Notes: generated from the letters alone by a model not told the origin. Numbered from the stretch's first letter, positions 20,850 through 32,454 are shown. The stretch is DNA of 64,000 bases from Hygrophila difformis (GCA_030278955.1 JAOANR010000009.1:41378945-41442944); one strand, 5' to 3'. A program made the numbers and translations.

Positions 20850-20852
20850 GAG

Positions 20853-20866
20853 TGGTATCAAAGTCC
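20853..20866 (+). other. Primer binding site next to LTR E
   Basis: TGGTATCAAAGTCC, three bases after the LTR end; a variant of the initiator-Met site TGGTATCAGAGCC with two or more changes. Probably a decayed iMet site. Confidence 0.6.
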
Positions 20867-21033
20867 AGTTGGAAAAAAAGAGGTTTTTGAAGGAAGAGTA
20901 AAATATGTTTTCTTATCAGTTTAAAAGAGAATTGTTGCATATTTAGGGGGACACAATGCACTTACATTAGGCACAGTTCATGCAGTTATCATTTTTAGTA
21001 TTTGCAAATATTTATGATGATTTTGCTTGCTAG

Positions 21034-21449
21034 ATGAGAAATAACAATAGGATAGTAGAACTAGTTCCAGAGTTGGTCGAGAATTAATAAAAACCAGCGA
21101 GCAAGAGGGGGCTAGATCTGAGCACCTTAGCACAAAGAACGACCTGTTAAGGAACCGACTAGCGTTAGAGGCTACAACACATATAAATCAGGAGCTAATA
21201 CTCGAAAATCAGTACAAAGATGAATATGATAGAAGGGTCTTGGCCGAAACAGAAAAAGAGGAACTAGATCACTTGTGTGCTGAGCAGGTGGAGGAGATAG
21301 ACGAATTGAAGGAGGAGCTGAAGGATACCAAGGAGCAAGTCAGCCTTCACCTGGATACCATAGGACGCCTGAACAAGGAGATTGCATATATGGAGAGAAA
21401 GGGGCACAAAGTTAAGAAGTTCTATAGAGACCTTACTGTTGATCTCTGA
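21034..21449 (+). pseudogene. Coiled-coil leader ORF behind LTR E
   Basis: An ATG at 21034 (MRNNNRIVELVPE) leads, after an apparent frameshift near 21080, into a frame open to 21449. It is rich in Glu, Lys and Leu with heptad spacing (EELDHLCAEQVEEIDELKEELKDTKEQV). The region after the TGA (21447-21449) codes for an acidic end (ESDPDEDVVF) in the same frame. Size, position after the primer site and acidic tail resemble the leader ORF at 5979-6314. No known domain. Gag of this element is not seen; unrelated sequence begins near 21520. Confidence 0.5.
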
Positions 21450-21519
21450 CGCCTCCCAGGATCATCCGGCCAGGGTGCACGTGCTGAAGAAAGCGATCCC
21501 GATGAAGATGTTGTCTTCT

Positions 21520-22539
21520 TACTGATGAGTGATTTTCACCACTAAGATTTTACCACAAGCGGATGGTTGTCATCAAGTAATAAAAACCGGTGAGTACCGG
21601 GTCGATCCACGAGGAATTCAGAATATTATTTCATTCTGGAGAAAATTTAGTCATTTTAAGTTCATTAATAATATATATTATATTTTGAAAAGAGTTTGTT
21701 TAATTCTAATGGTGATTAAATTAAAATGGTGACATTAAATTTAAAAATAAAGCAAGTTAAAAATTTAAAATAATAAAAATAAAATAAGATATATGCTTGT
21801 AATGATTTAAAACATGCCATCTTTATATAAAAGTGAAATTGCATAATTATTTAGCATTTCCCAATGTCTAAAAAGATCAATTTCAGCAGAATTAATAATT
21901 TTATAAAGATTAAAAATATGATAATTTCCTAATTTTCATAATTTGTAAAAACAGACTTCATGGAAGCAAATTAAATTATCTAACATTCTGCAATCATCAG
22001 TCTAGGCATAAATTTGAGTATTTCCCAGCATACAAATTTTCCTATTGTGATTAAATGACACATTTCATTTCTCAAATCAGCGTGTACATGCCAGAATCTA
22101 TTTTAATATGATTTATTCCCAAGACCGGTACTAAAATCTAATTTCCACTTTTTATCTCCCGATTTAGTAAAGCAGAAATCACAGGATTAGATTCTAACAT
22201 TTAATTATGCAGAATAGTGTAAATAACTAACAATTATGGTAAAATAACAATAAAATATGGTAATATGGATTTTAATACTAAATTTAGAATATGAACAGAT
22301 TAGAATTTTGTTCAGATTACAATAGACAGATTATGCAGAATGATCGATCAGTCCAGATTTAGCAGATAAAAAATGCAGATTCAAGATTTTTTGCCAAAAA
22401 CTAATTATCGATCAATTTCAGGCATCCATTAATAATCCTAATTCAAATTCTAACAGTTCTTGCAGATTAATCCAAATTACACAGATAAACATCGACATGG
22501 GGGTAATTAATATATTATGAGTTAACACATAATCATATC
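21520..22539. other. AT-rich unclassified segment before the pararetrovirus
   Basis: Starts near GAGTACCGGGTCGATCCACG (21591-21610) and is then very AT-rich with scattered degenerate motifs and no credible ORF. It may be partly viral leader near its right end and partly another repeat. A similar ACCGGATCG..GGAGG start occurs near 62578. Confidence 0.35.
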
Positions 22540-23616
22540 ATGAATTTCATGAATATTGTTAATAAAACTTCTAATATTAAAAATATAAAAAATGAAGAAT
22601 ATGATATTCCCCAAAATTTAGATCTGCTAAACAAATGGACAATTCCAAAAGTTGAACCTAGATTAATATATCAATTAGATACTTTTGAAAAACTAGGTTT
22701 AAAACAAGTAGTAAAAACTACTGAAGAATCAATTTCATTAGATAATAATGAAATGATAATAAAATTATTATCTGATAAGGATATTGGTCATTATAAAAAT
22801 ACCCATAAATTCCTACACATAGGATTAGTGCAAATTGCATTCAAACCTTTAACTTTAGAAGGATTACCAGAAAGCTTTATTGCAGCTTTAAGAGATGGTA
22901 GAAACTTAAATTGGAAACAATCATTAATGGGAATTATACAATCCAGTTTGGCTCATGGTCCAGTTTATTTTAATGTTTATCCAAATTTACAATTATCTTT
23001 GACAGATATTAATATACTTGATGCTTTAACATTAAATGTTAAGACTCATGGTTATAATTATATTCCTGGAACAGAAGTGATATGTATCTGTTATAGAATA
23101 TATTACAAACCTTTATTTACTTTAAATCCTCAATGTAAAAGAATGGATAAACCAAGCAATGAAACAATAATAATTGAAACAAATTTTAATAGATCTAATA
23201 TTACTTCCAGAAGACCTATTAAATGGGAAGAAATAACTTTTCCAGAAAATTGGATACTTGAACATGCTGTCCCTGTTCAACCACAAATAGAAGACCATAA
23301 TAATATTATTGATATATTTCAAAATAATGAAGGAAGTATAAATATTAAATTTGATACAAATGCAAAATTGCTACCATTCCCAAGAACTAATTCGATGAGG
23401 TCTTATATATCACCTATAGATTATAGATTAGAATCTCCTATGCCATCTAGAGCATCTACATCTCAGATAAGAGAAAAAACTGATTCGGAAATTTACTCAC
23501 CACATTCAGAAAAACTTTATATTAATAGGCAAAATATTGTTAAAGAAATAAATAATCAAACTTTGAATAAAAATGAGTTTGAACCGACAATGTCGGAAAT
23601 GGAATTTCCAATTTAA
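22540..23616 (+). CDS. Endogenous pararetrovirus movement protein
   Basis: 358 residues, uninterrupted. The central part (about residues 75-230: a conserved hydrophobic/charged block with LPESFIAALRDGRN, HGPVYFNVYPNLQLSLTDINILDALTL and a long TRRPI-type segment) resembles caulimovirid movement proteins of the 30K superfamily, which form tubules through plasmodesmata. The C-terminal third is Ser/Asn/Glu-rich. It ends TAA at 23614-23616, only four bases before the next viral ATG. This is the only long viral ORF without a break. The start chosen is the first ATG of the frame at 22540; no promoter is visible directly upstream. Confidence 0.65.
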   Translation: MNFMNIVNKTSNIKNIKNEEYDIPQNLDLLNKWTIPKVEPRLIYQLDTFEKLGLKQVVKTTEESISLDNNEMIIKLLSDKDIGHYKNTHKFLHIGLVQIAFKPLTLEGLPESFIAALRDGRNLNWKQSLMGIIQSSLAHGPVYFNVYPNLQLSLTDINILDALTLNVKTHGYNYIPGTEVICICYRIYYKPLFTLNPQCKRMDKPSNETIIIETNFNRSNITSRRPIKWEEITFPENWILEHAVPVQPQIEDHNNIIDIFQNNEGSINIKFDTNAKLLPFPRTNSMRSYISPIDYRLESPMPSRASTSQIREKTDSEIYSPHSEKLYINRQNIVKEINNQTLNKNEFEPTMSEMEFPI

Positions 23617-23620
23617 TTTT

Positions 23621-26392
23621 ATGGATAAAGAACAAATAATAGATTTCAGTACTGGTTCACCAGCCAGAAAAATTATTTCTGAGGAATTCAAAGATCCAGG
23701 TTATAACCAATTTAGAAAATGGTTTTTTGAAAGCTTTAATAAAGAAGAATTAATAAATTTCCAGGAAGAATTTTATAAATCATGTAAAGAAAATAATGCT
23801 TTAATTCCATTCGCCTTATGGTTTATTAATACATATGTAAAAAAATATATTTATATAATTGAAAGGGATTATAAATTGGAAACAGGAAAAATTTATAAAG
23901 GTGTTTATCCTCCACAACAAAGTTTTCATATTGAAAAGAATGGAAAAATTCATAATTTCTCAGCCTTTTTCAAATTATTAGAAAATGACACACTTCCTGT
24001 TACAAGTAAACATATTAATAATATGCTCGAACACCAAAATTATACTAATTTATTTTTAAATATATTAGGAGAACAAATTCAGTCCCTACATAATAAAGTA
24101 GAAATGATTATTAAAGCCATAAATGAAATCAAACCGACAGTTATAAAAGTAACTCCTGAAGTAAAAGAAGCTTCTCCTAGCTTTAAGCCTCCCCCAGACA
24201 TATCTGATTTTAAAACTAGACCTATATATGAATTAGAAAATCTTCTTAAAGAAAAATTTGATAAACTAAGTATAAAAACTCTTGACAAAGAATTGCATTA
24301 TGAGTTAATTGAAGATAGTGATCATAAGAAAATATTTCAAAATCAGATTAATAAAATTAATACTAGATGGGCTGATAAACCTATTCAGAGTAAATTTTAT
24401 TATAATAGACCTACTCCTATAGATGTCTTACATGAAGAATATACTGATACTATTGATATCAGTTATTCTGGAAATAAAATATATGAGTGGAATATTGATG
24501 GATATTCCAATAAACAAATTTATAATACTGTTCATAGAATGTTAATGTATTCTACTATTTGTAAAAATAGTAACAATCCTGATAGGACTATTGCATCGAT
24601 GATTGTTGCTGGTTTTACAGGACAACTTAAAGGTTGGTGGGATCATTTTCTATCTCAACAAAGTAGAGATGATATTCTTAATACAGTAAAACAAGAAAAT
24701 GGAAACTTAGTAGGAAATGCAGTTTATACACTGGCTATCAATATAATAGAACATTTTACTGGAAGATTTAGTGATAATAGTGATACTATTAGAACTTTAT
24801 TACAAAACCTAAGATGTAAAACACTCTCTGATTTTAGATGGTATAAAGATACCTTCTTAAGCAGAGTAATGGAATTACCAGAATGTGCTAATACACATTG
24901 GAAATCAAAATTTATTGATGGATTACCAAGCTTATTTGCTGAAAGAGTTAGAAAAGCTCTTAAGAAAAATCATGTGACTATCCCATATGAGAATTACACA
25001 TATGGAGCTTTAATAGATAATTGTATCCAAGAGGGATTAGCTTTATGTAATGAGATAAAGCTTAATCAACAAATTAAAAGGCAAAGTCATGATGAAAGAA
25101 AACAATTAGGGCAATTTTGCCAGCAATTTGGACTGGATAGTCCTACATCTAGTAAAAATCATAGGCATGAGAAATACAATAAGATTTATAAATCTAAACA
25201 TAGAAGGTATTCTCAAAATCATATTGAAAAGAAAAAACAAAGAAGAGAAGAAAAATATAATAAAAGACCTAAATATTATAATAACAAAAATAGGCATTGT
25301 AAGGTCTGTGGAAAATTCGGCCACACTGCATAATATTGTTGAACTAAGAAAAAGATTAATAATCTTGAAATACCAGAAGATATAAAAAATATTATTATAC
25401 AAACTCTTCAAAATTCTGAATCTGAAAAATCAGAAATAGAATCATCAAATACTTCTGAATCAGAAGAAGAAATAATAAATGCTTTAAATAATGAAGATAG
25501 TTCTGATCAAGAATCAGAATTAGAATGTGAACCTTGTAAACTAGGACAAATCTGTCCTAAAGAGTTAAATAAAATAGATGATATTAATCAATCAGAACTT
25601 TATAAAATAATGTCTCAATTCTCAGATATGTCTATTAATGTTCTAACCTCAAACCATGCTTTTGAGTTATTGAAATCAATAAAAGATCCAAAATTAAGGA
25701 TGCAAATAATTGATGAAATAAGGACAGAGGATAATATTCCTCAAAATACTGAAGAAGATTCTTATACAAAATTCTTAAATACAAATAGAACTTATAATAT
25801 GACAGAAGTAATGAATCAATTAAAAACCAAATACCAAAATAAAGAAGAAAACATATCTGTTCAAACTCTTTATAAAGAGATTAATAATTTAAAAGAAGAA
25901 ATCAAGATACTAAAAGCTAAAAACAATAATAATGAAATTAGAATTACTAAATTAGAAAATAATGATGAATTAGATCATAAGGAAGCATTAGAAATAGGAG
26001 AATCAAGTGATAATAATATTTTCAATGAAAACTTTCTTTCTACAATTGAAAGGGTAATATCCCAAAAATGGTATATTAAAATATCATTATTAATAGATAA
26101 TCATTACACAAAAACATTAACAGCACTTGTTGATAGTGGTGCAGATTTAAATGTTATACAAGAAGGATTAATTCCTACTAGATATTTCAAAAAAACTAGT
26201 CATACTTTATGGCATGCTGGTGGTGATAAATTTCAAATACAATATAAGCTTCCTAAAGCTTTTGTATGTATTGACAATAAATGCATTGGTCAAACTTTTA
26301 TATTAGCAAAGAATATTTCTAATCAAGTCATACTTGGAACTCCATTTTTAAATTGCATATATCCAATTAAAAAATTGATAATAGAGGAATAA
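23621..26392 (+). pseudogene. Endogenous pararetrovirus capsid protein and aspartic protease
   Basis: The ATG at 23621 opens a frame to a TAA at 25331, continuing in phase past a TGA at 25340 to 26392. The capsid part carries a long charged N-terminal region and a core near 24360-25060 (WADKPIQ, GFTGQLKGWWDHF, LQNLRCKTLSDFRWYKDTF), then a basic tail and a CCHC zinc knuckle at about 25300-25345. The TAA falls inside the knuckle, between its His and its last Cys. An acidic linker follows, then a coiled-coil-like segment, then a protease with LVDSGADLNVI (about 26130) and ILGTPFL (about 26330). A frameshift lies at the right end near 26386. Capsid and protease share one frame, as in a polyprotein. 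Confidence 0.75.
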
Positions 26393-27975
26393 TTGGAACC
26401 TATAGAAATGATAATATTTTTCTAGAATTTATAATAGAACCTCTTACCAGATTTTTACATAATATTTATGATGATATCAAAGCAAAACAAAATCAAATAA
26501 ACTTTTTAAAACAAGAAATTAGTATTCTATCCATTGATGAACAATTGAGTAATCCTAAATTAAAAGAAAAAATAAATTTATTAAAAATCAATTATCCTTA
26601 GAAATTTGTAATGATCACCCTAATGCTTTTTGGGATAGAAAGAAACATATTGTTTCATTACCTTATGAAGAAATGAAAAGGATATTCCTACAAAGGCAAG
26701 ACCTTGTCAAATGAATTCAGAATATCTTGAATTATGTAAAAAAGAAATTGAATCCCTTTTACAAAAAGGATTAATAAGCCCTTCACAATCTTCTTGGTCA
26801 TGTACCGCATTTTATGTTAATAAACACTCTGAAATTGAAAGAGGCATACCAAGATTAGTTATAAATTATAAACCCCTTAATAAAGTATTGAAATGGATCA
26901 GGCATCCAATTCCTAATAAAAAAGATTTGTTGGATAGACTTTATGATAGTTTAATATTCTCTAAATTTGATTTAAAATCAGGATATTGGCAAATTCAGAT
27001 TAATAAATCTGATAGGTATAAAACAGCCTTTAATGTTCCTATTGGACATTATGAATGGAATGTTATGCCATTTGGTCTAAAGAATGCCCCTTCTGAATTC
27101 CAGAAAATTATGAATGATATTTTCACACCTTATAGTATTTTTATAATTGTATATATTGATGATATACTAGTGTACTCCAAAACTATAGAAATGCACTTTA
27201 AACATTTAAATATGTTTAAATCCATAATAATACAAAATGGACTAGTAATTTCTAAACCAAAAATGGAATTATTCCAAACAAGAATAAGATTTCTTGGACA
27301 TATAATTGAAAAAGGAAATATTATTCCTATAAATAGAAGTATTGATTTTGCTGATAAATTTCCAAATGAAATAACTGATAAAACTCAGCTACAAAGATTT
27401 TTAGGAAGTCTTAATTATATTGCTCCCTATTATAAAAATCTAATAAAAGATACAGCTATCTTATATGATAGATTAAAAAAGAATCCTAAACCATGGTCTA
27501 ATGACCATACAGAAGCAGTTAAGAGAATTAAATCCAAAGTTAAAACATTACCTTGCTTAATGTTAAGTAATCCAAATTGGAATAAGATAATTGAAACTGA
27601 TGCATCCGATATAGGATTTGGAGGAATTTTAACTAAGTAAATCCAGAAACAAAACAGGTTTATCTGGTAAGATTTCACTCAGGAAAATGGAATGAATCCC
27701 AAAAGAATTATGCAACAGTAGCTAAAGAAATTCTTGCTATTGTGAAATGTGTTTTGAAATTTCAAGATGATTTATATAATCAAAAATTTATAATCATGAC
27801 TGATTGCAATGCGGCTCGATTCATGTTCCAAAAAGATTTTAAACATGATGTTTCTAAGCAAATGTTTGCTCGTTGGCAGGCTCATTTAGCCCCTTTTGAT
27901 TTTGATATTATTTATAAAAAAGGGGAAGATAATAATCTCCCAGATTTCTTAACTAGAGAATATTTACAGGAATGA
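26393..27975 (+). pseudogene. Endogenous pararetrovirus reverse transcriptase and RNase H
   Basis: The protease-RT linker (26393-26710) is broken by frame changes and stops. The RT is open from 26711 to 27640: IPRLVINYKPLNK, FSKFDLKSGYWQIQI, GHYEWNVMPFGLKNAPSEFQK and the YIDD box at 27152-27163, then thumb and connection, reaching the RNase H start (ETDASDIGFGGIL). A stop at 27638 and a frame change separate the rest of RNase H (27648-27975: KWNESQKNYATVAKEILAI, MTDCNAARF and the C-terminal NNLPDFLTREYL). The final TGA (27973-27975) overlaps the ATG of the next ORF by ATGA. Confidence 0.82.
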
Positions 27976-29130
27976 GTCTCCGAGGCAGAGGATCCTCCTC
28001 TTATAGAGGAAGAGGTGGACGTGGAAAAATCCCTGAGATTATATCTCAAAACGGAAAACAAAAGCTTATAGCCATGGATTTATCCCATAGTGCTGAATAT
28101 CAAGAATTCCTTGAATTTAAAAAGAGTCAACAAACTTCTAATGAAGAAGTTGAAAATCCTTCATACGCCAAAATAGTTGGTGATGAGGACTCTGAATCCA
28201 GTACTATTGAATTTTCAAAAAAATGAATATAAAGAAATCATATTTCTTTTAGAAGAAAAAGATCTTAAATGGAAAGAGGATCCTTGGTCTTTAATGCAAA
28301 GGTATTTGGATAATTCATCCCTACCTACAAGGACTTATAAGTCCAGATATGTTTATGAACAAATACTTGTTCAGAATGGATCATGTGAAATCCAACACTT
28401 TACTAGTGGAAGTAAAGAAATTTATAATTTCAGTAAAATAATTATTAAGAAAGTAATATCTTTAGAAGATTGGGGAATTTCTCCAATGAGAGAAAAAGAA
28501 GTTTTGATAAATAATAAATCACCACTCAGATATAATTACTGGGATTATTGTGATGCCTTTATAAAGGTACTTCATTATGAGAATGATAGACGCAAACACT
28601 CCTGGTTTATAAAAGTTTGTGCTCATGTTTATAACAATGAAATTCCACACTGGTTTATACACTGGTTTTGTTGTTATGGTCCTACCCCAATTATTTTACC
28701 AGAAAAATATAAATTCTTTTTTAATAAATGGGTGGATATTTCACCACATCTTTTGAAAAAACAAGAATCAAAGTTATATATTGAGGGTATAGCCTCATGT
28801 TTTTTCTTTATTGAATTTTCAATACCCTGGATTTGGAAATGGACTCCAGGAATTGGTAATACCAACAAAGGAATTCCTTGTTTATTCAGAACATCCCACG
28901 TGAAATTTTGGGATAAGATGATGAAGATTGATCCTGCTACCAAAGAAATCTTTGGAAAAGATACTTTAGACCACCTGGAAAGACAGATAAGTCTTTATGA
29001 AAATCAACAGGAAAATATTTGCACTCCTTCTCCTTTTGATCATATATCAAGGAAGTTTAAGATGAGATCAGAAAATCTAACCAAAGAGCAAATGATTGTT
29101 GCCTATGTGGAAGAAATGAAAAAGATCTAA
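27972..29130 (+). pseudogene. Endogenous pararetrovirus second large ORF, function unknown
   Basis: The ATG at 27972 overlaps the RNase H stop (ATGA). The first 84 residues begin with an Arg/Gly-rich patch (SLRGRGSSSYRGRGGRGK), suggestive of nucleic-acid binding, and stop at 28226. A frame open through 28177-29130 continues with about 300 residues rich in Trp, Tyr and Phe (ERQISLYENQ near its end). The two parts appear separated by one frameshift near 28200-28226. I recognise it only as the ORF that follows RNase H in florendovirus-like endogenous viruses. Its ending TAA shares its last A with the next ATG (TAATG). Confidence 0.6.
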
Positions 29131-29324
29131 TGTCTCAATTTGAGGAAGAAAGATCAACCAGGTCAGATTCGACTATGGCATCTGAATATATGCAGGATGC
29201 TCAAGACCCAGATGATGTCTGTATTGAAGATATATTTGAAGCCATCAAAGATACTTTGGTGGAAAAAATAAAAAAGAAAGATGGGGAAGCATCTTCCTCA
29301 AACCAATCAGCTACAGGAAAATGA
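29130..29324 (+). CDS. Small acidic ORF at the end of the viral gene set
   Basis: 64 residues starting in a TAATG overlap with the previous stop. Acidic first half (DAQDPDDVCIEDIFEAI), then Lys-rich, then Ser/Asn. No domain recognised. The overlap geometry matches the other viral junctions (ATGA at 27972, four-base gap at 23617), so it may be a real viral ORF translated by reinitiation; a chance frame cannot be excluded at this length. Confidence 0.4.
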   Translation: MSQFEEERSTRSDSTMASEYMQDAQDPDDVCIEDIFEAIKDTLVEKIKKKDGEASSSNQSATGK

Positions 29325-30032
29325 CAAATTGATCACTCTGGCAGCAAGGACAAGATCCGGATAATCCGGAAGTAATAATAAAAGCAATGAATTATTGCAT
29401 TTAATATTTTATGCAATGAATTATTGCACTTAATATTTTATGATGTATTTTATTGTGAATTATTGTCTATTTTATTATACAATTATGGTGTAGTACTGTT
29501 CGTGATGTAATTCACGCGTTTTAGCCCTCCTATAAGTATTGTACTAGACATTGTGAAGGGCACCAATCTTTCTCCCCTTATTCTAAGCTCATGTGTTGAG
29601 CACTACTCTTGTAAAATATTCTCTCTTTGATAATATATTGAAGTATTGAAGTATTGTTGTTACGGATTGTTGGCACTCCATTATTGTAAGTTTTTATATT
29701 TTGTTGACTTTAAATTTTTAAATACCTATTGCTTGTTGTTCTAATGGATAGCCTTATAGGCTAAAACAAATATGTGTTAACTCTTAATTGTTGATTACCC
29801 TAACATGGATTTGACATGATTTATTGTCTAGGATTAATCAAGGTTGGATAAAAAAATAAACTGGCCTTGAAATAAAACTATGGATAATATATGGTTCCTG
29901 TGTAAATCCCAATTTTAGCCAAAGTAAAGGCATGATAAGGGGTGTGTTGGAATCATATATGTCATAATTTTATTGATAGTTGCCGGATTATATTTATCAT
30001 GTAAAATATCCTTGATGATCTTGAGTTATAAA
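29325..30032 (+). promoter_or_regulatory. Pararetrovirus intergenic region with promoter
   Basis: No ORF. TATAAGTA at 29531-29538, in a context typical of a caulimovirid genomic promoter (CCTCCTATAAGTATTGTAC), with further leader up to the primer site. AATAAA-like signals lie at about 29852-29873. This would drive the greater-than-genome-length RNA of a circular virus; here it is an old copy. Confidence 0.55.
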
Positions 30033-30086
30033 TGGTATCAGAGCGGTTTAGGGTTTAGGGTTAAGCCAAAGTAAAGGCATGATAAG
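29917..30086 (+). repeat. 23-bp direct repeat flanking the viral primer site
   Basis: AGCCAAAGTAAAGGCATGAT plus AAG occurs at 29917-29939 and again at 30064-30086, 147 bp apart and either side of the primer site. It could reflect terminal redundancy of the viral DNA or a junction duplication formed at integration. Confidence 0.8.
30033..30044 (+). other. Primer binding site of the pararetrovirus
   Basis: TGGTATCAGAGC, complementary to initiator-Met tRNA. It conventionally marks position 1 of a caulimovirid genome, so this integrated copy is circularly permuted with its end near here. It is followed directly by TTTAGGGTTTAGGG, two plant-telomere-type repeats. Confidence 0.75.
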
Positions 30087-30274
30087 CATACAAATATTAT
30101 TAATAGATAAAATAAAACAAAACAACATAGATAAATAAATAAAGTTATTAAAGTTAGGAAGTTTGATAGAAACATATAAAAAGATTATTTAGTATAGAGC
30201 CTTAGTTCTAGAATGTGAAACTTAGTACAATGTAGAACAATTGTGAGTACTTATCGGTTTGTTCTATTTATTAA

Positions 30275-30694
30275 ATGTTACCCACAGATGGGCAACTCCG
30301 AGGAAAAGGGAAAGGAGTAATGGAGGACTGGAGCCATATGCAAGAGGAGATGCAGAACTTCAAAAGCGAACAACTCCTAGAAAGAGACTATATTCGATGG
30401 ACTCAAGAGGAGATGTCCCGGAGAAATAAAGAGATAAGAGAGTTGAGAATCATGGTTAAATATTTTGAGGGGATGTCAAATGAGCAGGAGATCCCCATGG
30501 AGAACCTGCAGATGTAGAACGATAGTCTCATCCAAGACAAGAAGAATCCTGGAGGGCACCCAATCCCAGCATGTTGTGTGGAGTGCGGCAAGCGACACCT
30601 GACCTGGCGATGCCCCAACAATGGGGAATGCTTCTGATGTGGGAAGAAGGGGCACAAGGTCAAGAACTTCCGTACGAGGAACATCCAGGACTAG
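30275..30694 (+). pseudogene. Leader ORF of G: coiled coil plus double zinc knuckle
   Basis: 80 residues open to TAG (30515-30517), charged and helical (EEMQNFKSEQLLERDYIRW, EEMSRRNKEIRELRIM). The same frame continues through that stop with a CX2CX3HX4C knuckle (CVECGKRHLTWRC) and a CX2CX4HX4-type knuckle in which a TGA (about 30636) stands before the second Cys and the last Cys is Phe. It ends TAG at 30692-30694. The double knuckle copies the pattern in this family's Gag. Unlike the leader ORF of element A it combines coiled coil and nucleic-acid-binding fingers. It could also be the remains of an older, internally deleted gag. Confidence 0.5.
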
Positions 30695-30922
30695 GAGTGC
30701 AATAAACTTTAAAATAGTATGATGATGCCTAATATGTAATAAGTTGTAAGACTTAGTATGACTTAGTCAGTCTCGGCAGGTTATTAATATTTTGACTGAC
30801 AAATTTTATATCGTATTTTTATTCAATAATGAATAAACTAGTATGGTTTTTATATGGATTTTCTAAGTGACTAACATATATCGACTAGGGGCGAATGGGA
30901 TAGCGCTACCGCTAAGACAAGT

Positions 30923-31802
30923 ATGGCCGATGAAGACAATCGTCAACATCGAATAGAACAGCTGCTAATCACCCTTGGAGCAGTAGTTCAGCAACATGCG
31001 GAGAAAGAGGGAAAGCCAGGGAGAAAACCAAGGAGATTTTATTGAAGTTGTTAATAAGTTTCAACCGCCTCGATATGCTGGACAAGAAGATCCAACCAAG
31101 CTGGAAGGTTGTCCAGATGAAAGAAAGGTGGGAGTGGCTACATTTTTCCTAACTGGCGTTGCAAACACTTGGTGGAGGTCACAAGAGAACCGCTAAGTAA
31201 CTTGGGAAGAGTTTCAGAAAAGCTTGAGGGAACATTTTTATCCACTTAGCCTCAAGAATGCCAAGTATGGAGAATTCATTTCTCTTCAACAGGGTAATCG
31301 GTCTGTTCAGCAATACTATGCTAAGTTTACAGAACTCTTGAGATTCGCCCCAGACGTGGTGGCAACTGAGCAAACTAAAGCCCAAAAATTTGAGCTTGGC
31401 TTGAATAAAAACATAAGAATGGCATTCGGAGGGAAGCAATTCATCAGCTTGCAAAAAGTCTATAATCGAGCTATGACAGTCGAGATGGTAGAAGGACACG
31501 AGCATAAAGGAGAAAGCTCCAAATCTGCACCACATGACAAGGGGAAGAGGAAAATTGAAGAGTGTAAGGACAATCATTTAAACCAAAGGAGATATTTCCA
31601 AAGGAACAACTGGAATAGTACGGTGTTTCGCACCAATCGGAACGGGGAACCAATACCAGCCCCGTGTCGTCGCTGTAATAAGAAGCACACTATACAACAG
31701 TGCCCTCAAGATGATGAATGTTATCGCTGTGGAATGAAGGGACACAAGGCGGTGGATTGTCGCATAAGTCTCGATCCTTGCCGAATTCGAGCGGACTTAT
31801 GA
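30923..31802 (+). pseudogene. gag: Gag of chromovirus G
   Basis: Start at 30923 (MADEDNRQHRIEQLLITLGA), with a frame change near 30990-31040. Then FQPPRYAGQEDPTKLEG, an apparent in-frame loss of about 20 residues compared with the gag at 6577, then ATFFLTGVANTWWR, a TAA near 31194, LREHFYPLSLKNAKYGEF, and QQYYAKFTELLRFAP. It ends with the double knuckle CRRCNKKHTIQQC / CYRCGMKGHKAVDC. A capsid and nucleocapsid remnant. Confidence 0.85.
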
Positions 31803-31917
31803 AAGGAGGACTATTGTCCCCAAGGACCCCGCATTGGTGGAAATAATCAAGGACAACGACCTCCATTTCCCAACAATCAAAGGACAGTTGATAGAAACCC
31901 ACAGAATCCAGGTGGGC

Positions 31918-32430
31918 CAAATCAAGGAAGGTTGAACGTGGTAAACCAAACTGACATCCCTGGTGCTGGATATGTGATCGAAGGTACTTTTGAAATTAAA
32001 AGTTATAAAGTACGCATTATGTTTGATTCTGGAGCTACATGTTCGTTCATATCTCGTTGTAGATTGCTTGAGTTAGGACTCGATAACCCTCAGAAGATAA
32101 CCTAAGAATTTCATTGCCCGACGGAACGATAGTTAGCTGTTCAAAACGTCACGAAAAAGTTCCCATTCGTATTTGTGACATCGAGTTCCTTGTAAATCTA
32201 TTATAATTTGAATTACGAGATTTTGATGTTATCTTAGAAATGGATTGGCTAATGCGTTACCAAGCCAATATCAATTGTTCTCAGCAAAAGATAACAATTT
32301 ATGGGAATAATAGGAAGCGTGTGTCTTTCTATGCTAAGCCAAAGAAGCCAACCACGAAGATTATGTCAAGGGTGCAGTTAGCAAAATTGGTGAGAAAAGG
32401 AAATCCCTTTACCTTTGCTACCTTATGAAC
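31918..32430 (+). pseudogene. pol: Protease of chromovirus G
   Basis: GRLNVVNQTDIPGAG leads to IMFDSGATCSFIS (catalytic DSGA near 32020-32035). A stop and frame change follow near 32100 and another near 32205; then DFDVILEMDWLMRYQANI, where the flap-side motif usually reads ILGMDWL, so Gly is replaced by Glu. It runs into the RT linker. Clearly inactive. Confidence 0.8.
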
Positions 32431-32454
32431 CTTCAAGCAAAAGAGATAGACATA

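Larger units (their letters stand above)
22540..30044 (+). mobile_element. Endogenous pararetrovirus (Caulimoviridae, florendovirus-like)
   Basis: A viral gene order with no integrase and no LTRs: movement protein, capsid protein with zinc knuckle, aspartic protease, RT, RNase H, a second large ORF and a small ORF. An intergenic region with a TATA box follows, then a TGGTATCAGAGC primer site (30033). Lack of integrase, a 30K-type movement protein and one tRNA-Met site per genome are caulimovirid traits. The length of about 7.5 kb fits one genome. The separate large ORF after RNase H resembles florendoviruses; I am less sure of the genus than of the family. Several stops and frameshifts show an inactive old copy. 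Confidence 0.8.

Noticed and set aside
30046..30060. Interstitial telomere array
   Set aside because: Only two TTTAGGG units are present, too few for a telomeric relic by themselves; kept only as a detail of the viral junction.
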